This document shows, piece after piece, positions 16,134 to 24,668 of a stretch of DNA of 64,000 nucleotides (the stretch's first letter is position 1; each line of letters starts with the position of its first letter). Origin of the DNA: Thalassotalea_E sp964620605 (GTDB lineage: Bacteria; Pseudomonadota; Gammaproteobacteria; Enterobacterales; Alteromonadaceae); contig CAZUHQ010000007.1 in NCBI GenBank assembly GCA_964620605.1, forward strand, positions 1 through 64,000. Reading direction: 5' to 3'. The position numbers and the translations under genes were made by a program. Under the pieces are notes generated by a model that saw only the letters and a list, made by a program, of their open reading frames with translations, did not search any database and had not been told where the DNA came from.

Positions 16134-16964
16134 GTGAATCGCCAATATGTGTTCAATCGAGTGAAGCTTCAGCATAGAGCTGTAAGTGCTATCGCCGCTA
16201 TATTGCCGTTATTTAGTTGCTTGTTATATGCATCACCTGATATCAAGCCTGAGCAGATTGATCAGCTAACGCAGCAATGGTTAACCATTGAGCGCCAGAA
16301 AAGCCAATTGCAAAACGACTGGCAACAGCAGCAGCCAATTTTGCAGCAGCGACTGGCGATATTAAACGCTGAGCGCAATCAGCTACAACAGCTGTTAGCT
16401 AAAGATCAGCAGCATAACAGCTCCACTGATTCTCGCCGCACAGCTTTACTTGAGCAACAAAATAAACTCGAGCAGTCACAGCAAGACAGCCAAGTATTTT
16501 TACAGCAGCTGCAAACAAAAATTGAATATCTGGCACCGCTATTGCCGCCAGTACTTTATAACCGTTGGCAAAAGGAACAGCTGGCGATAGTGGACAGCAC
16601 CAATAGGTCAGCACAATTACAACTTGCGCTGGCTAAGCTCTCAAAATTACTGGAATTTAACCAAGGTGTTGTCGTTGACCAGTCAGCAATTAAAGTAAGT
16701 GATGCCGGCACAGAGAAAGACATTAATGTTAAACAGCTTTATCTTGGCGCTTCGACTGCATGGTTTGTCAGTGCTGATCAACAGATAGCAGGACGAGGCT
16801 TTGTTGGTGAAGGCGGCTGGCAATGGCAACTTGACCCAGAAATTGATGCCAACGAGATCAGTCGGGCGATTGCGATGTTTGAAAAAACACAGCAAGCAGA
16901 TTTTGTCCGTTTACCAATTACCGGGGTGCTAGCTACCGCCGCCGATCAGGAAGGTTCGCTATGA
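16134..16964 (+). CDS. DUF3450-family periplasmic coiled-coil protein of TonB2 operon
   Basis: 276 aa from GTG 16134, with GAGG 8 nt upstream. A signal peptide (to ~32) is followed by a Gln-rich coiled coil (~40-130: QQWLTIERQKSQLQNDWQQQ and similar heptads). A globular part begins near 145 (LAPLLPPVLYNRWQKEQL), with VKQLYLGASTAWFVSAD and a WQWQLDP motif typical of DUF3450. It is the first gene of a seven-gene run and overlaps ttpC-like by 4 bp. In Vibrio and other marine genera a DUF3450 gene starts the same TonB2 operon. It probably helps assemble the energising complex in the periplasm. Confidence 0.83.
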   Translation: MNRQYVFNRVKLQHRAVSAIAAILPLFSCLLYASPDIKPEQIDQLTQQWLTIERQKSQLQNDWQQQQPILQQRLAILNAERNQLQQLLAKDQQHNSSTDSRRTALLEQQNKLEQSQQDSQVFLQQLQTKIEYLAPLLPPVLYNRWQKEQLAIVDSTNRSAQLQLALAKLSKLLEFNQGVVVDQSAIKVSDAGTEKDINVKQLYLGASTAWFVSADQQIAGRGFVGEGGWQWQLDPEIDANEISRAIAMFEKTQQADFVRLPITGVLATAADQEGSL

Positions 16965-18421
16965 ATGGCGCATTAACCAAGATGAAAGCGATGGCGAAGT
17001 TTACTCAGCTAGTGACGCTACTGATATGTATTTTTTCTGGGCATACGTTAGCCGCAGAGCGCAATTTATCAGGTGTTGAACGTCAGCTGGTGAAACAGAT
17101 TGCGACCAGCCAACAGCAACTTGCCGCAACCGAGCAACAAATATTAAAGCAAAGGCAAAAATATGCTAACGATATCCTGAGTTTAGAAAATCAGGTACGA
17201 AAGCTGCGCGAGCAAACCGCAGTGGCCCGACGTTTAGCGGATGAAAAAACCTTAAGTTTGTCTCAGCTTGAACAAAGGTTAGCGAGCTGGCAACAACAGG
17301 AAGATTTTCAACGTAACCTGGTGACGCGATTTAATAAACTTCACCAAACGTCGACAGTGCTCGATAACGCGCCAGATTCAGCCAATACTGGTGACGCCGG
17401 TTTAGCGAACCAAATGAAAAAGCTGGTGGCAATTACTGAGCAATTAACTCAGCAAGTGCAGCCTTCGTGGCGTGAGCAATCTGTGGTACTAGCCAGCGGT
17501 GAATTAGTTCATTTACCTGTGCTCTCCTTGGGGCCGGTTAGCTGGTACTGGCTGGCGAATGAACAGCGAGCTGGCTTTGCCAGCCGAACGGACGACGGGC
17601 ATTTTCAACATGACTATTTATTGTCTGCATCGGATAGTCAGGGAATAGAGGCATTAGTGACACTTGGTAAAGGCGAGCTGGTGTTTGATCCAACCTTGTC
17701 ACGCGTTGTGGCGCGCCAACAAGGCAGTGAGTCTTTGCTGGAACATGTCGCTAAAGGGGGAATTTGGACGTTGCCGATTTGCCTGTTCGCGCTGTTTGCC
17801 TTAACGATCGCACTGACAAAAGCAATTCAGCTTTGGCGCTTGCCGAAAATTCTCCGTTTTACGCCTAATGCGCTAGCATCATATCTAGAAGCGCCGCGGC
17901 TATCAAATATCAAGCTTGCAGCAGGCAAACAGCAACGATTATTAGACATTGCCATTAATACGCCGTCGGCCAAGCAAAGGGATGACTTGCTGTTTATGCA
18001 GTTGCAGGAAGACAAGCATCAACTTGAACGTTGGCTAGGGGCAATTGCCATTACCGCTGCGGTGTCCCCGCTGCTCGGCTTGCTGGGTACAGTGAGTGGA
18101 ATGATAGAAACTTTTAAGATGATGACAATTTTTGGTTCTGGTGATCCTGAAGTGGTATCCGGAGGTATAGCTCAGGCGCTGGTAACCACAGAGTTAGGAT
18201 TGGTGGTCGCTATTCCTGCCTTGCTGCTTAATGCTTTATTATCTCGCAGCGCAAAAAATTATTACCATGAGTTGGAAAACTTTGCCGTTCTGGTCAGTAA
18301 ATGTGAACTGGCAGAGTTTACCGACAGTGACACGAACCAACAAGCGACGAGTGCAGCGGCGGAGCCTGAGCCTGAATCGTTTGCTGAATTGCCGCTGGCA
18401 GCACAGAGGGCGCGCGCATGA
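16961..18421 (+). CDS. ttpC: TtpC-like MotA/TolQ/ExbB protein with long periplasmic N-terminus
   Basis: 486 aa. It has a signal sequence (~14-32), a long coiled-coil periplasmic region (~35-135) and a beta-rich segment (~170-250). The first classic helix is at ~272-295 (IWTLPICLFALFALTIALT). The MotA/ExbB core is at ~370-450, with ITAAVSPLLGLLGTVSGMIE and ALVTTELGLVVAIPALLLNA. The N-terminal extension distinguishes it from plain ExbB and matches TtpC, the extra subunit of the TonB2 system in vibrios. It overlaps both the preceding DUF3450 gene and the following exbB gene by 4 bp, implying translational coupling. Confidence 0.88.
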   Translation: MNGALTKMKAMAKFTQLVTLLICIFSGHTLAAERNLSGVERQLVKQIATSQQQLAATEQQILKQRQKYANDILSLENQVRKLREQTAVARRLADEKTLSLSQLEQRLASWQQQEDFQRNLVTRFNKLHQTSTVLDNAPDSANTGDAGLANQMKKLVAITEQLTQQVQPSWREQSVVLASGELVHLPVLSLGPVSWYWLANEQRAGFASRTDDGHFQHDYLLSASDSQGIEALVTLGKGELVFDPTLSRVVARQQGSESLLEHVAKGGIWTLPICLFALFALTIALTKAIQLWRLPKILRFTPNALASYLEAPRLSNIKLAAGKQQRLLDIAINTPSAKQRDDLLFMQLQEDKHQLERWLGAIAITAAVSPLLGLLGTVSGMIETFKMMTIFGSGDPEVVSGGIAQALVTTELGLVVAIPALLLNALLSRSAKNYYHELENFAVLVSKCELAEFTDSDTNQQATSAAAEPEPESFAELPLAAQRARA

Positions 18422-18870
18422 TAGCTCAACTCAGTGACAGTGTGATTTGTTGGTTGATTATCGCATTGGCGTTTTTTTGTTATTACCATTTATCAACCCA
18501 ACTATTAGCGGCGCGCCATGTGTTAGCGTCGGGAACAGCGGTGTCGTCTGCATCTGCAAATGAACAAAACAACCAGCAGTTTTCTTTCGCGCTGATCAGC
18601 GTATTACCCTTATTAGGACTACTTGGCACCATTTTAGGCTTGCTAGAGTGTTTTGCCGGAATTGCTACTGCTGGTGCCAGCAGTGAACTGATGAGTGATG
18701 GTATTTCAATCGCCTTGTTTAGTACACAGTTAGGCCTGGTATGTGCTGTGCCTGCCTGGATATTAGACACTTATATTGCCTCGTTAAATGCAAAAGCCAG
18801 GCTTAATACGGTGACTGATAGCATCACTGAGCAAGCGAGCTCACAAGCACTACAGCGTCAGGCAGGGTGA
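18418..18870 (+). CDS. exbB2: ExbB2-type proton channel subunit
   Basis: 150 aa, shorter than E. coli ExbB (244). A first helix lies at ~10-30. The core holds ALISVLPLLGLLGTILGLLE (~58-77) and ALFSTQLGLVCAVPAWILDT (~100-120), the two proton-channel helices of the ExbB/TolQ family. The ATG overlaps the ttpC stop, and exbD begins 4 bp after its end. It works with ExbD2 in the inner membrane to transfer proton-motive energy to TonB2. Confidence 0.9.
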   Translation: MIAQLSDSVICWLIIALAFFCYYHLSTQLLAARHVLASGTAVSSASANEQNNQQFSFALISVLPLLGLLGTILGLLECFAGIATAGASSELMSDGISIALFSTQLGLVCAVPAWILDTYIASLNAKARLNTVTDSITEQASSQALQRQAG

Positions 18871-18874
18871 TATT

Positions 18875-19282
18875 ATGCCGACAAGATTACAACGTCAGCT
18901 TGCGCAGCAACCCACTCAAGGTATTGATATGTCACCATTATTGGATGTGGTGTTTATTCTACTGATCTTCTTTATCGTTACTACGGTTTTTGTTAAAGAA
19001 ACGGGGGTCAAGGTCGACAAGCCGCAAGCGATTTCGGCGCAGCGACTCGAGCAGACGGCAATACTTATTGCGGTTACCGAGGAAGGTCAGGTGTTTTATG
19101 ATGGCGTGAATATTGGGGTCGCAGGCGTTCGAGGTACCATAGAACAATTACAACGCGATAAATCACGACCGGTGGTGATACAGGCCGATAAAACGGTACC
19201 TGCACAATTACTACTGGAAGTGATTGACGAGACTAAGTTGGCGGGCGCTGAGTCAGTTAATTTAGCGGCGCTGCAACCTTAA
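18875..19282 (+). CDS. exbD2: ExbD2 TonB-system transport protein
   Basis: 135 aa. The N-terminal cytoplasmic tail is followed by a single helix (MSPLLDVVFILLIFFIVTTV, ~19-38) with the essential membrane Asp (LLDVVFILL) of ExbD/TolR. The periplasmic domain runs from ~45 to the end (GVNIGVAGVRGTIEQL). It lies between exbB2 and tonB2. The start ATG follows the exbB stop by 4 nt. Confidence 0.92.
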   Translation: MPTRLQRQLAQQPTQGIDMSPLLDVVFILLIFFIVTTVFVKETGVKVDKPQAISAQRLEQTAILIAVTEEGQVFYDGVNIGVAGVRGTIEQLQRDKSRPVVIQADKTVPAQLLLEVIDETKLAGAESVNLAALQP

Positions 19283-19330
19283 TACCGAGCATTAGTACCT
19301 AGCATTAATACAAAACAATAGTACAGAGCA

Positions 19331-19990
19331 ATGATGAATCGCTTTTTCCGTAGCCAAGTTAATTTTAGCATGTCGCGTCAGCGTATCTGGTCGTTTGCCA
19401 TCAGTTTATCTATGTTGGCCAGTGTTGGTTTGCTGTTATGGCTACAAGAGTTTTCGGGGAAAGTATTGCCGGAGCAAGTTGTGGTTAGAGAAATCACCCT
19501 GGCGAGTCCACCGCCTCCGCCACCAACACCACCGGTTGTCCAGCAGCAGGTGACCAATACGGCATTAGTGCTGGATGTGCCGGGCAGTGGTGTGGCTATC
19601 GAGCTTAGTCATTCGGATATAACACTGGCGATCAAAGCGCCAGAGCTTGCTGAAATTAACCTGGAGAATAAACAGTGGCAGTCGCTGGAAGTCAATTGGG
19701 ATGCTTTTTCGCTTAATGACTTAGACGATGTGCCGACATTACTGACTGCACTTAGAGTCAATTTTCCCAAAAGCTTAACCCGACAAGGAATTCATCGCGT
19801 GTTAGTCAAAGTAGAAGTTTTGATTGATGAGCAAGGGCGCGCTTCGTTAATCAACATAGTCGAAAATCCCTATGTCGAGCTGGCAGGCGAAATCAGGCGT
19901 TTGGTGCGGGAGAGTCGATTTACTGCGCCGAAAAAGAATGACCAAGTGGTGCGGGCGCGCTTTATCTGGCCGATTGAGATCAGGTCTTAG
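19331..19990 (+). CDS. tonB2: TonB2 energy-transducing protein
   Basis: 219 aa. One N-terminal helix (~18-38, WSFAISLSMLASVGLLLWLQ) is followed by a short Pro-rich stretch (ASPPPPPPTPPVV, ~58-70). The C-terminal TonB domain spans ~150-219, with HRVLVKVEVLIDEQGRASL and a closing ARFIWPIEI. It is shorter than E. coli TonB, as usual for TonB2. The upstream gap from exbD is 48 bp. It couples inner-membrane proton force to outer-membrane receptors such as those at 13658 and 2506. Confidence 0.92.
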   Translation: MMNRFFRSQVNFSMSRQRIWSFAISLSMLASVGLLLWLQEFSGKVLPEQVVVREITLASPPPPPPTPPVVQQQVTNTALVLDVPGSGVAIELSHSDITLAIKAPELAEINLENKQWQSLEVNWDAFSLNDLDDVPTLLTALRVNFPKSLTRQGIHRVLVKVEVLIDEQGRASLINIVENPYVELAGEIRRLVRESRFTAPKKNDQVVRARFIWPIEIRS

Positions 19991-20012
19991 AACTTACAAG
20001 TTAGAGAATGTT

Positions 20013-21380
20013 ATGAATAGAGCAACAACAAATTTTTCCGTGCTAACGCTTTTGTGTCTGAGTCTGATATCAACAGCAGCTCAGGCGAGTATCGGGATAA
20101 GATTACAAGCGCCAAAGTGGGAGTTTCTATTAGCGAATCAACTGCCTACTGAAAAAGAGGCGAAACTTAACAGCAACGAAAGTGCTTTTGCTCGTCAATT
20201 ACAGCCATTGTTAGCAGCAAATTCGCATACTGCTATTATCGACGCTTTTGCCAAGCGAGATATTGAACAGGACAGCGCCGCGTTGCAATTACTCAGAGGA
20301 CAGGTATTGCTGAGTTTAAAAGAATTTAGTGCGGCAGAACGTGCGCTGCAATTGGCACTGAACAGTCTGCCTGATTTGGCGTTGGCGCATCGCAGTTTAA
20401 GTATGTTGTATATGGCGCAAAAGCAATACCGCAAGGCGCGCGAGCATTTAACTAAAAGTATTCAACTGGGGGTTGCCGACGATCAGGTATTTGGCCAGCT
20501 AGCGTTTGTTAATTTGCAAACCGGCTATGTTGCCAGTGCTGTAGCCGGTTATCAACATGCACTATTTTTGGCACCAGAGAATAAGCAGTGGCAACAGGGC
20601 TTACTTTACGCATTGATCAAAACCCAGGCATCGCAGCAAGCTCAGGCTTTGTTAGACGAGATGCTGCTCGATGACAGTAACAATGCCGACCTTTGGTTAC
20701 AACGCGGACAAATTGCCTTGCAACAGGGGAACCAAGCACGGGCGATCAGCAGTTTAGAAACCGCGTTAACTTTAGGAGCCAGTCCTATCGACAATGTCAT
20801 GATGATGGCACAATTACACTTGCAAAATGGCAGTCAAAGTCGCGCGGTAGCTTTATTGAATGAGCACTTGGTACAACTGGTGGCTGACAAGCGCCAACAT
20901 CTGCACATCATTGAACAAATAGCGCAGTGGTTATTTGCCCAGCAGCAATGGACAACACTGAATGAGTTATTAGCGGCTATTGCTAAGGTTGAAGGTGATT
21001 TATCTGCGATAGAGCAGGCGAAATTTTCTGTGTTACGGGCGCAACTGGCACTTAACAACAATAACACTGAATTAGCACAGCGCAAGCTTAATTCAGTGTT
21101 AAAGGTGGATCCAAACAACGGCGAAGCACTGCTTAATTTGGCCTCGCTTTATTATCAGCAGCAGCAAATAGCAAAGGCGTCTATGTACTATGCACGAGCG
21201 CAGGCGTTGCCTGACTTTAAAGAGCGAGCCTTGACCGGGCAGGCACAGATTGCAATTGACCAGCAAGAATATTCACAGGCACTTAAACTTCTTCGAAAGT
21301 TAGTTAAATTAACCCCTAATCGCACTGAACTATTAGCGAATATTCGCTCGCTCGAACAACTGGTGCGCCAGCAAGGTTAA
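20013..21380 (+). CDS. TPR-repeat protein of the TonB2 operon
   Basis: 455 aa from ATG 20013 (MNRATTNFSVLTLLCLSLIS), which begins with a signal peptide and comes 22 bp after the tonB stop; a longer frame from 19872 overlaps tonB and is not credible. The mature protein is made of tetratricopeptide repeats from ~65 to ~450, for example HRSLSMLYMAQKQYRKARE, DLWLQRGQIALQQGNQARA and ALLNLASLYYQQQQIAKAS. A periplasmic TPR protein at this place is typical of Vibrio/Alteromonadales TonB2 operons. It probably scaffolds TonB2, TtpC and DUF3450. Confidence 0.85.
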   Translation: MNRATTNFSVLTLLCLSLISTAAQASIGIRLQAPKWEFLLANQLPTEKEAKLNSNESAFARQLQPLLAANSHTAIIDAFAKRDIEQDSAALQLLRGQVLLSLKEFSAAERALQLALNSLPDLALAHRSLSMLYMAQKQYRKAREHLTKSIQLGVADDQVFGQLAFVNLQTGYVASAVAGYQHALFLAPENKQWQQGLLYALIKTQASQQAQALLDEMLLDDSNNADLWLQRGQIALQQGNQARAISSLETALTLGASPIDNVMMMAQLHLQNGSQSRAVALLNEHLVQLVADKRQHLHIIEQIAQWLFAQQQWTTLNELLAAIAKVEGDLSAIEQAKFSVLRAQLALNNNNTELAQRKLNSVLKVDPNNGEALLNLASLYYQQQQIAKASMYYARAQALPDFKERALTGQAQIAIDQQEYSQALKLLRKLVKLTPNRTELLANIRSLEQLVRQQG

Positions 21381-21392
21381 TCAGGTATTAAG

Positions 21393-22550
21393 ATGAAGTT
21401 TAGGATCAAACAACAATTTACTTTATTGCATCGCTGGTTGGGCGTACCGCTTGGCTTGATTTTTTTGCTGACCTTCGCAACCGGCGGCATCACGGCCTTA
21501 GACGAATTAATCAAGCACGGCACTCGTGCGATAAGTGCAGAGCAGGTCGCGAGCTTACCGAGTAAGCAGCAGTTAGTTACTGCGATTCCTGCTTTACTGG
21601 CGAAACACCCCGATAGTCGTGTGCTCTATACGCCGTCAAAAGAGGTGCCGTTTTATCGTTTGTCGACGCGTCAGCAAGTCTGGCATTATGCAGCTGATGG
21701 TGTGACGCTGGTTAAGCATGATAAAAATCGCAAAAACGACGGATTCTTTCGGACGGTATTACAGCTGCATCGCAACTTATTATTGGGCAAACAAGGAATT
21801 GCTGGCGTTGGCGGTAATAAGCTTGTTGCCTGGGTAAGCTTGCTTGCGCTTTTGCTTAGTGTCATCGGTGTCTGGTTATGGTGGCCGAGGCGCAGCAAGT
21901 TTAGCGTAAAAGATGTGATGCCGCGTGGTAATAAACGCAAGCATTTTTATCTCAGCCATATGTCGGCCGGGGTCGTATCACTGATAAGTATTTTATTGCT
22001 GGCGTTGACTGGGGCAACGATTACCTATCGAGATGTGGCAAAGCAGTGGTTAGATGCAAGTCCTCAAGAGATGACAACTGAAGTCAACATACCTGTTGCC
22101 ACTAGTTGGTCGTCAAGGCTATTGATGGCTGAGCGCCAGCTGTCACCACAGGCAGAATTGGTAAGAATACGTTTTACTACTCAGCAGCGAGCTAAGGATA
22201 AACAACAGGTTCAGGCCAAGCTTGCCCAATTACGCTTTTCGACGCAGGACGACTGGTTTGGTCTGGCGCGCAGTACGGTAACGATAAATCTGGCTAACTC
22301 AAGCATTGTTGCAGTGTCGGCATTTGGCGAGCTGAGCTTTAGCCAAAAACTCTACACTGTATTAGTAGCATTGCACACAGGGCACGATTTGCCCTGGGGT
22401 TATACCTTTGTTTTGCTGGTATTTAGTGTGATCGGGAGCTTGATGGTGTTCTCCGGCGTTTGGAGTTTTCTCCTTAAACATTGGAAAAAACGAAAATCGC
22501 CCGCCAGTGTGTTATCTCGACTAAAACCTGCTGCGGTTAAACAGGGTTAG
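21393..22550 (+). CDS. PepSY-associated membrane protein, possible siderophore-linked reductase
   Basis: 385 aa. It starts with the PepSY_TM signature (LLHRWLGVPLGLIFLLTFAT, ~11-30). Further helices are at ~147-168 (VAWVSLLALLLSVIGVWLWW), ~195-215 and ~340-365. HRNLLLGKQG and ALHTGHDLPWGY carry conserved His residues that often bind haem in this family. It is last in the TonB2 operon, 12 bp after the TPR gene. Family members (PiuB/FoxB-like) reduce ferric siderophores at the inner membrane. That role is inferred from family and iron context. Confidence 0.8.
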   Translation: MKFRIKQQFTLLHRWLGVPLGLIFLLTFATGGITALDELIKHGTRAISAEQVASLPSKQQLVTAIPALLAKHPDSRVLYTPSKEVPFYRLSTRQQVWHYAADGVTLVKHDKNRKNDGFFRTVLQLHRNLLLGKQGIAGVGGNKLVAWVSLLALLLSVIGVWLWWPRRSKFSVKDVMPRGNKRKHFYLSHMSAGVVSLISILLLALTGATITYRDVAKQWLDASPQEMTTEVNIPVATSWSSRLLMAERQLSPQAELVRIRFTTQQRAKDKQQVQAKLAQLRFSTQDDWFGLARSTVTINLANSSIVAVSAFGELSFSQKLYTVLVALHTGHDLPWGYTFVLLVFSVIGSLMVFSGVWSFLLKHWKKRKSPASVLSRLKPAAVKQG

Positions 22551-22582
22551 GAAATGTTGATAGTGGTTAAGCTAAGCATAAA

Positions 22583-22602
22583 AAAGGAGCCGAAGCTCCT
22601 TT
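22583..22602. terminator. Bidirectional terminator between TonB2 operon and ferritin
   Basis: Perfect 8-bp stem AAAGGAGC / GCTCCTTT around CGAA, with A-rich DNA on the left and T-rich DNA on the right. It lies between the convergent genes ending at 22550 and 22617. Confidence 0.78.
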
Positions 22603-22616
22603 ATTGTGTGTTTTGA

Positions 22617-23144
22617 CTATTGAGCTGGCGCTGTCATTATGCTGCTCGAACCATTTTTCGCTAATTCTGCCAAATCTTTATCGACGAAAAATAGCGCATG
22701 GCCGTCATGACCCACCAGGTTGATCTTATCCAATACGCTTTTAAACAGGGTTTCTTCTTCGTGCTGCTCGGCAACGTACCATTGCAGGAAGTTAAAAGTG
22801 GAGTAATCCTGGTTGGTAAACGCCTGATGAGCTAAAGCATTGATGCGTTCAGTGATGTGACACTCATGCTGGTAAGTTTTTTCAAAAACATCGGCGAGTG
22901 AATCAAATTGATGCGGCGGCGCTGCTATCGCACCTAAAATTGGTAATGCGCCGGTTTCACTGACATAAGTAAACAGGCGCGTCATATGATCCATTTCTTC
23001 TAATGCATGCTTGCGCATAAACTCGGCAGCACCTTCAAACCCTTGCTCTTCGCACCAGGCGCTCATTTGCAAATAGAGATTTGATGAGTAAAACTCTAGA
23101 TTAATCTGTTGGTTAAGTTCTTTAACCATTTCTGGTTTTAACAT
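22617..23144 (-). CDS. ftnA: Ferritin (non-haem, FtnA type)
   Basis: 175 aa, the normal ferritin length. The four-helix bundle carries the ferroxidase residues: EFYSSNLYLQMSAWCEEQGF (~16-35), HALEEMDHMTRLFTYVSE (~46-63) and WYVAEQHEEETLFKSVLDKI (~122-141). No haem-binding Met typical of bacterioferritin is evident. It oxidises and stores iron in the cytoplasm and converges with the iron-uptake operon. The ATG is preceded by AGAGGACAGCAG on the coding strand. Confidence 0.93.
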   Translation of the reverse strand: MLKPEMVKELNQQINLEFYSSNLYLQMSAWCEEQGFEGAAEFMRKHALEEMDHMTRLFTYVSETGALPILGAIAAPPHQFDSLADVFEKTYQHECHITERINALAHQAFTNQDYSTFNFLQWYVAEQHEEETLFKSVLDKINLVGHDGHALFFVDKDLAELAKNGSSSIMTAPAQ

Positions 23145-23284
23145 CTGCTGTCCTCTTTATCTAATTTAGCCACAGATTTTACGCGCTTTCCTAAGTTGCT
23201 TCAAGGATAGCTAACGAAAAGTGCTTATAAAACAATAGGATGATAAATGCTAATGGTTTGTATTCTCTAGTTTAAGCGTAAGGA

Positions 23285-23776
23285 TCAGCAACCACTAAAT
23301 TCAGTGACCACTTGTGCTTGGCTATTAAGTGCGGTTGGGTGGGCATATTTTACCCAACAACTTCTGTTTTCGTGTGTATAGCCTCTGGGCATAAAATATA
23401 GTCCATCATTGGCAACATTGTGCCACATCCAGTCATGATTATCGGCATCATCATAAGGTATTTCACCTATGTCGGCTTCCAGTAATTTGCTCCAGGTGGT
23501 ACTGAAACGCGCGCGTGGATAACCGTAAATGACCTCGACACTTTCATTGCCAATATCAAGGGTAGTTAACGCCTGATCAGTGACTTGCTTTACTAGCGCT
23601 TTGGCATGGACTAACTGCGATGAACTTTCAATACTCGCTTTTAAGCCATTTACATTAGCTATTCGTGCATCTTTTTGAAAATTAACAAATTTAGGAAGTG
23701 CTGTTGCCGCTAAAATACCGAGTATTACGATAACGACAATCAGCTCAATAAGGGTAAAACCACGGTGAATATTCAT
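23285..23776 (-). CDS. Type IV prepilin, MSHA-like
   Basis: 163 aa. A short basic leader ends in G before the methylated Phe: RGFTLIELIVVIVILGILAA (residues 5-24), the class III prepilin signature cut by PilD. The globular domain has ATALPKFVNFQKDARIAN and a C-terminal Cys pair (SCWVKY...EFSGC), as in MshA pilins. It stands alone, without pilus-assembly genes in the window, so it may be a minor or dispersed pilin. The MSHA type is a moderate-confidence call; the prepilin call is firm. Confidence 0.85.
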   Translation of the reverse strand: MNIHRGFTLIELIVVIVILGILAATALPKFVNFQKDARIANVNGLKASIESSSQLVHAKALVKQVTDQALTTLDIGNESVEVIYGYPRARFSTTWSKLLEADIGEIPYDDADNHDWMWHNVANDGLYFMPRGYTHENRSCWVKYAHPTALNSQAQVVTEFSGC

Positions 23777-23904
23777 TAACTTCTATCACTCAATTAACTA
23801 GCAGTATATTTTATACCTATAGTAAAAAAAGTAAATCGCAGTGATAAGCCAACGCTGGCGCTAATAAATAGCGCTAATTGACCAAATCTTTATGCAGTTT
23901 GGTA

Positions 23905-24378
23905 TTACAGGGCAGCTAAAATTACTTCCGCTTTACTGACTTCAAATGATTTAGGCTTTTCAAGGTGCAGGTTAGTGACTACGCCGTTATCAATGACCAT
24001 CGCATAACGCTGTGAACGTATGCCGCCAAAGCTGGCTGTGTCCATCTCCAGGCCAAGGGCTTTAGTGTAACTGCCATCACCGTCGGCAAGCATCATAATG
24101 TTGTCAGCATTTTGTGCTTCGCCCCAGGCGTGCATGACAAAGGCATCGTTAACCGATAAACAAATGATGATATCGACGCCTTTGGCTTTCAATTCGTCGG
24201 CGGAGACTACATAGCCGGGTAAATGGGCAGCAGAACAGGTTGGGGTGAATGCGCCAGGAACGGCGAATAGCACGACTTTCTTATTGGCAAACAATTCATC
24301 TGTGTTGTGAGTAATCATATTACCGTCTTTAAGTTGCTGTAGTTCGCCAGATGGCATCTTAGTGTTTTCGCTGATCAT
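23905..24378 (-). CDS. Peroxiredoxin, Prx5 type
   Basis: 157 aa. The peroxidatic site is VPGAFTPTCSAAHLPGY with Cys48, and a second Cys lies near 73 (DIIICLSVNDAFVMHAWGE), as in the Prx5/glutaredoxin-linked class. GGIRSQRYAMVIDNGVV is also family-typical. It reduces peroxides in the cytoplasm using a thiol donor. It starts 8 bp after the stop of a small four-Cys protein gene on the same strand, so the two are probably co-transcribed. Confidence 0.92.
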   Translation of the reverse strand: MISENTKMPSGELQQLKDGNMITHNTDELFANKKVVLFAVPGAFTPTCSAAHLPGYVVSADELKAKGVDIIICLSVNDAFVMHAWGEAQNADNIMMLADGDGSYTKALGLEMDTASFGGIRSQRYAMVIDNGVVTNLHLEKPKSFEVSKAEVILAAL

Positions 24379-24386
24379 AAATAACC

Positions 24387-24557
24387 TTATTTTGGATGTG
24401 ACAGGGGTAATTTTATCGGTTTACAAAGAAAGCCCTTATCGTGGGCTGAGCGGGCGCAATCTTTACATAGGAATCTAGGCTTGTCGACAATATGAGCAAG
24501 CTCATGTAATTGCTTTTCAATATCCTTCTTCTTCCATTTACATAAAGATTTTGCCAT
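24387..24557 (-). CDS. Small four-cysteine protein, 56 aa, probable metal-binding
   Basis: ATG 24557 has GAGG 8 nt upstream; the product begins MAKSLCKWKKKDIEKQL and stops at 24387. Four cysteines (6, 31, 34 and 45) form a C-x24-CxxC-x10-C pattern (FLCKDCARSAHDKGFLCKP), suggesting a small zinc site. Similar short proteins beginning MAKSLCKWKKK are, to my memory, common in marine gammaproteobacteria and have no assigned function. It lies 8 bp before the peroxiredoxin gene. Its ribosome binding site is inside one arm of a perfect 16-bp inverted repeat (listed separately), so translation may be controlled by RNA structure. Confidence 0.8.
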   Translation of the reverse strand: MAKSLCKWKKKDIEKQLHELAHIVDKPRFLCKDCARSAHDKGFLCKPIKLPLSHPK

Positions 24558-24561
24558 GCAA

Positions 24562-24612
24562 ATATCCTCTAAAATTAGAGCATGCTGTTATGAGATTAAT
24601 TTTAGAGGATAT
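24562..24612 (-). promoter_or_regulatory. Perfect 16-bp hairpin masking the ribosome binding site of the four-Cys gene
   Basis: Arms 24562-24577 and 24597-24612 are exact reverse complements around a 19-nt loop. In the transcript the 3' arm contains TTAGAGGATAT, the ribosome binding site, and ends 4 nt before the ATG. The 5' arm carries the matching CCTCT. There is no U-run, so it does not look like a terminator. It could be an RNA switch, or a protein operator at DNA level. Confidence 0.7.
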
Positions 24613-24668
24613 ATCGCAAGAGCGCACTAAGTTCGCTATTAATTTCATTTGATGTAGGCAGAGAGTGG

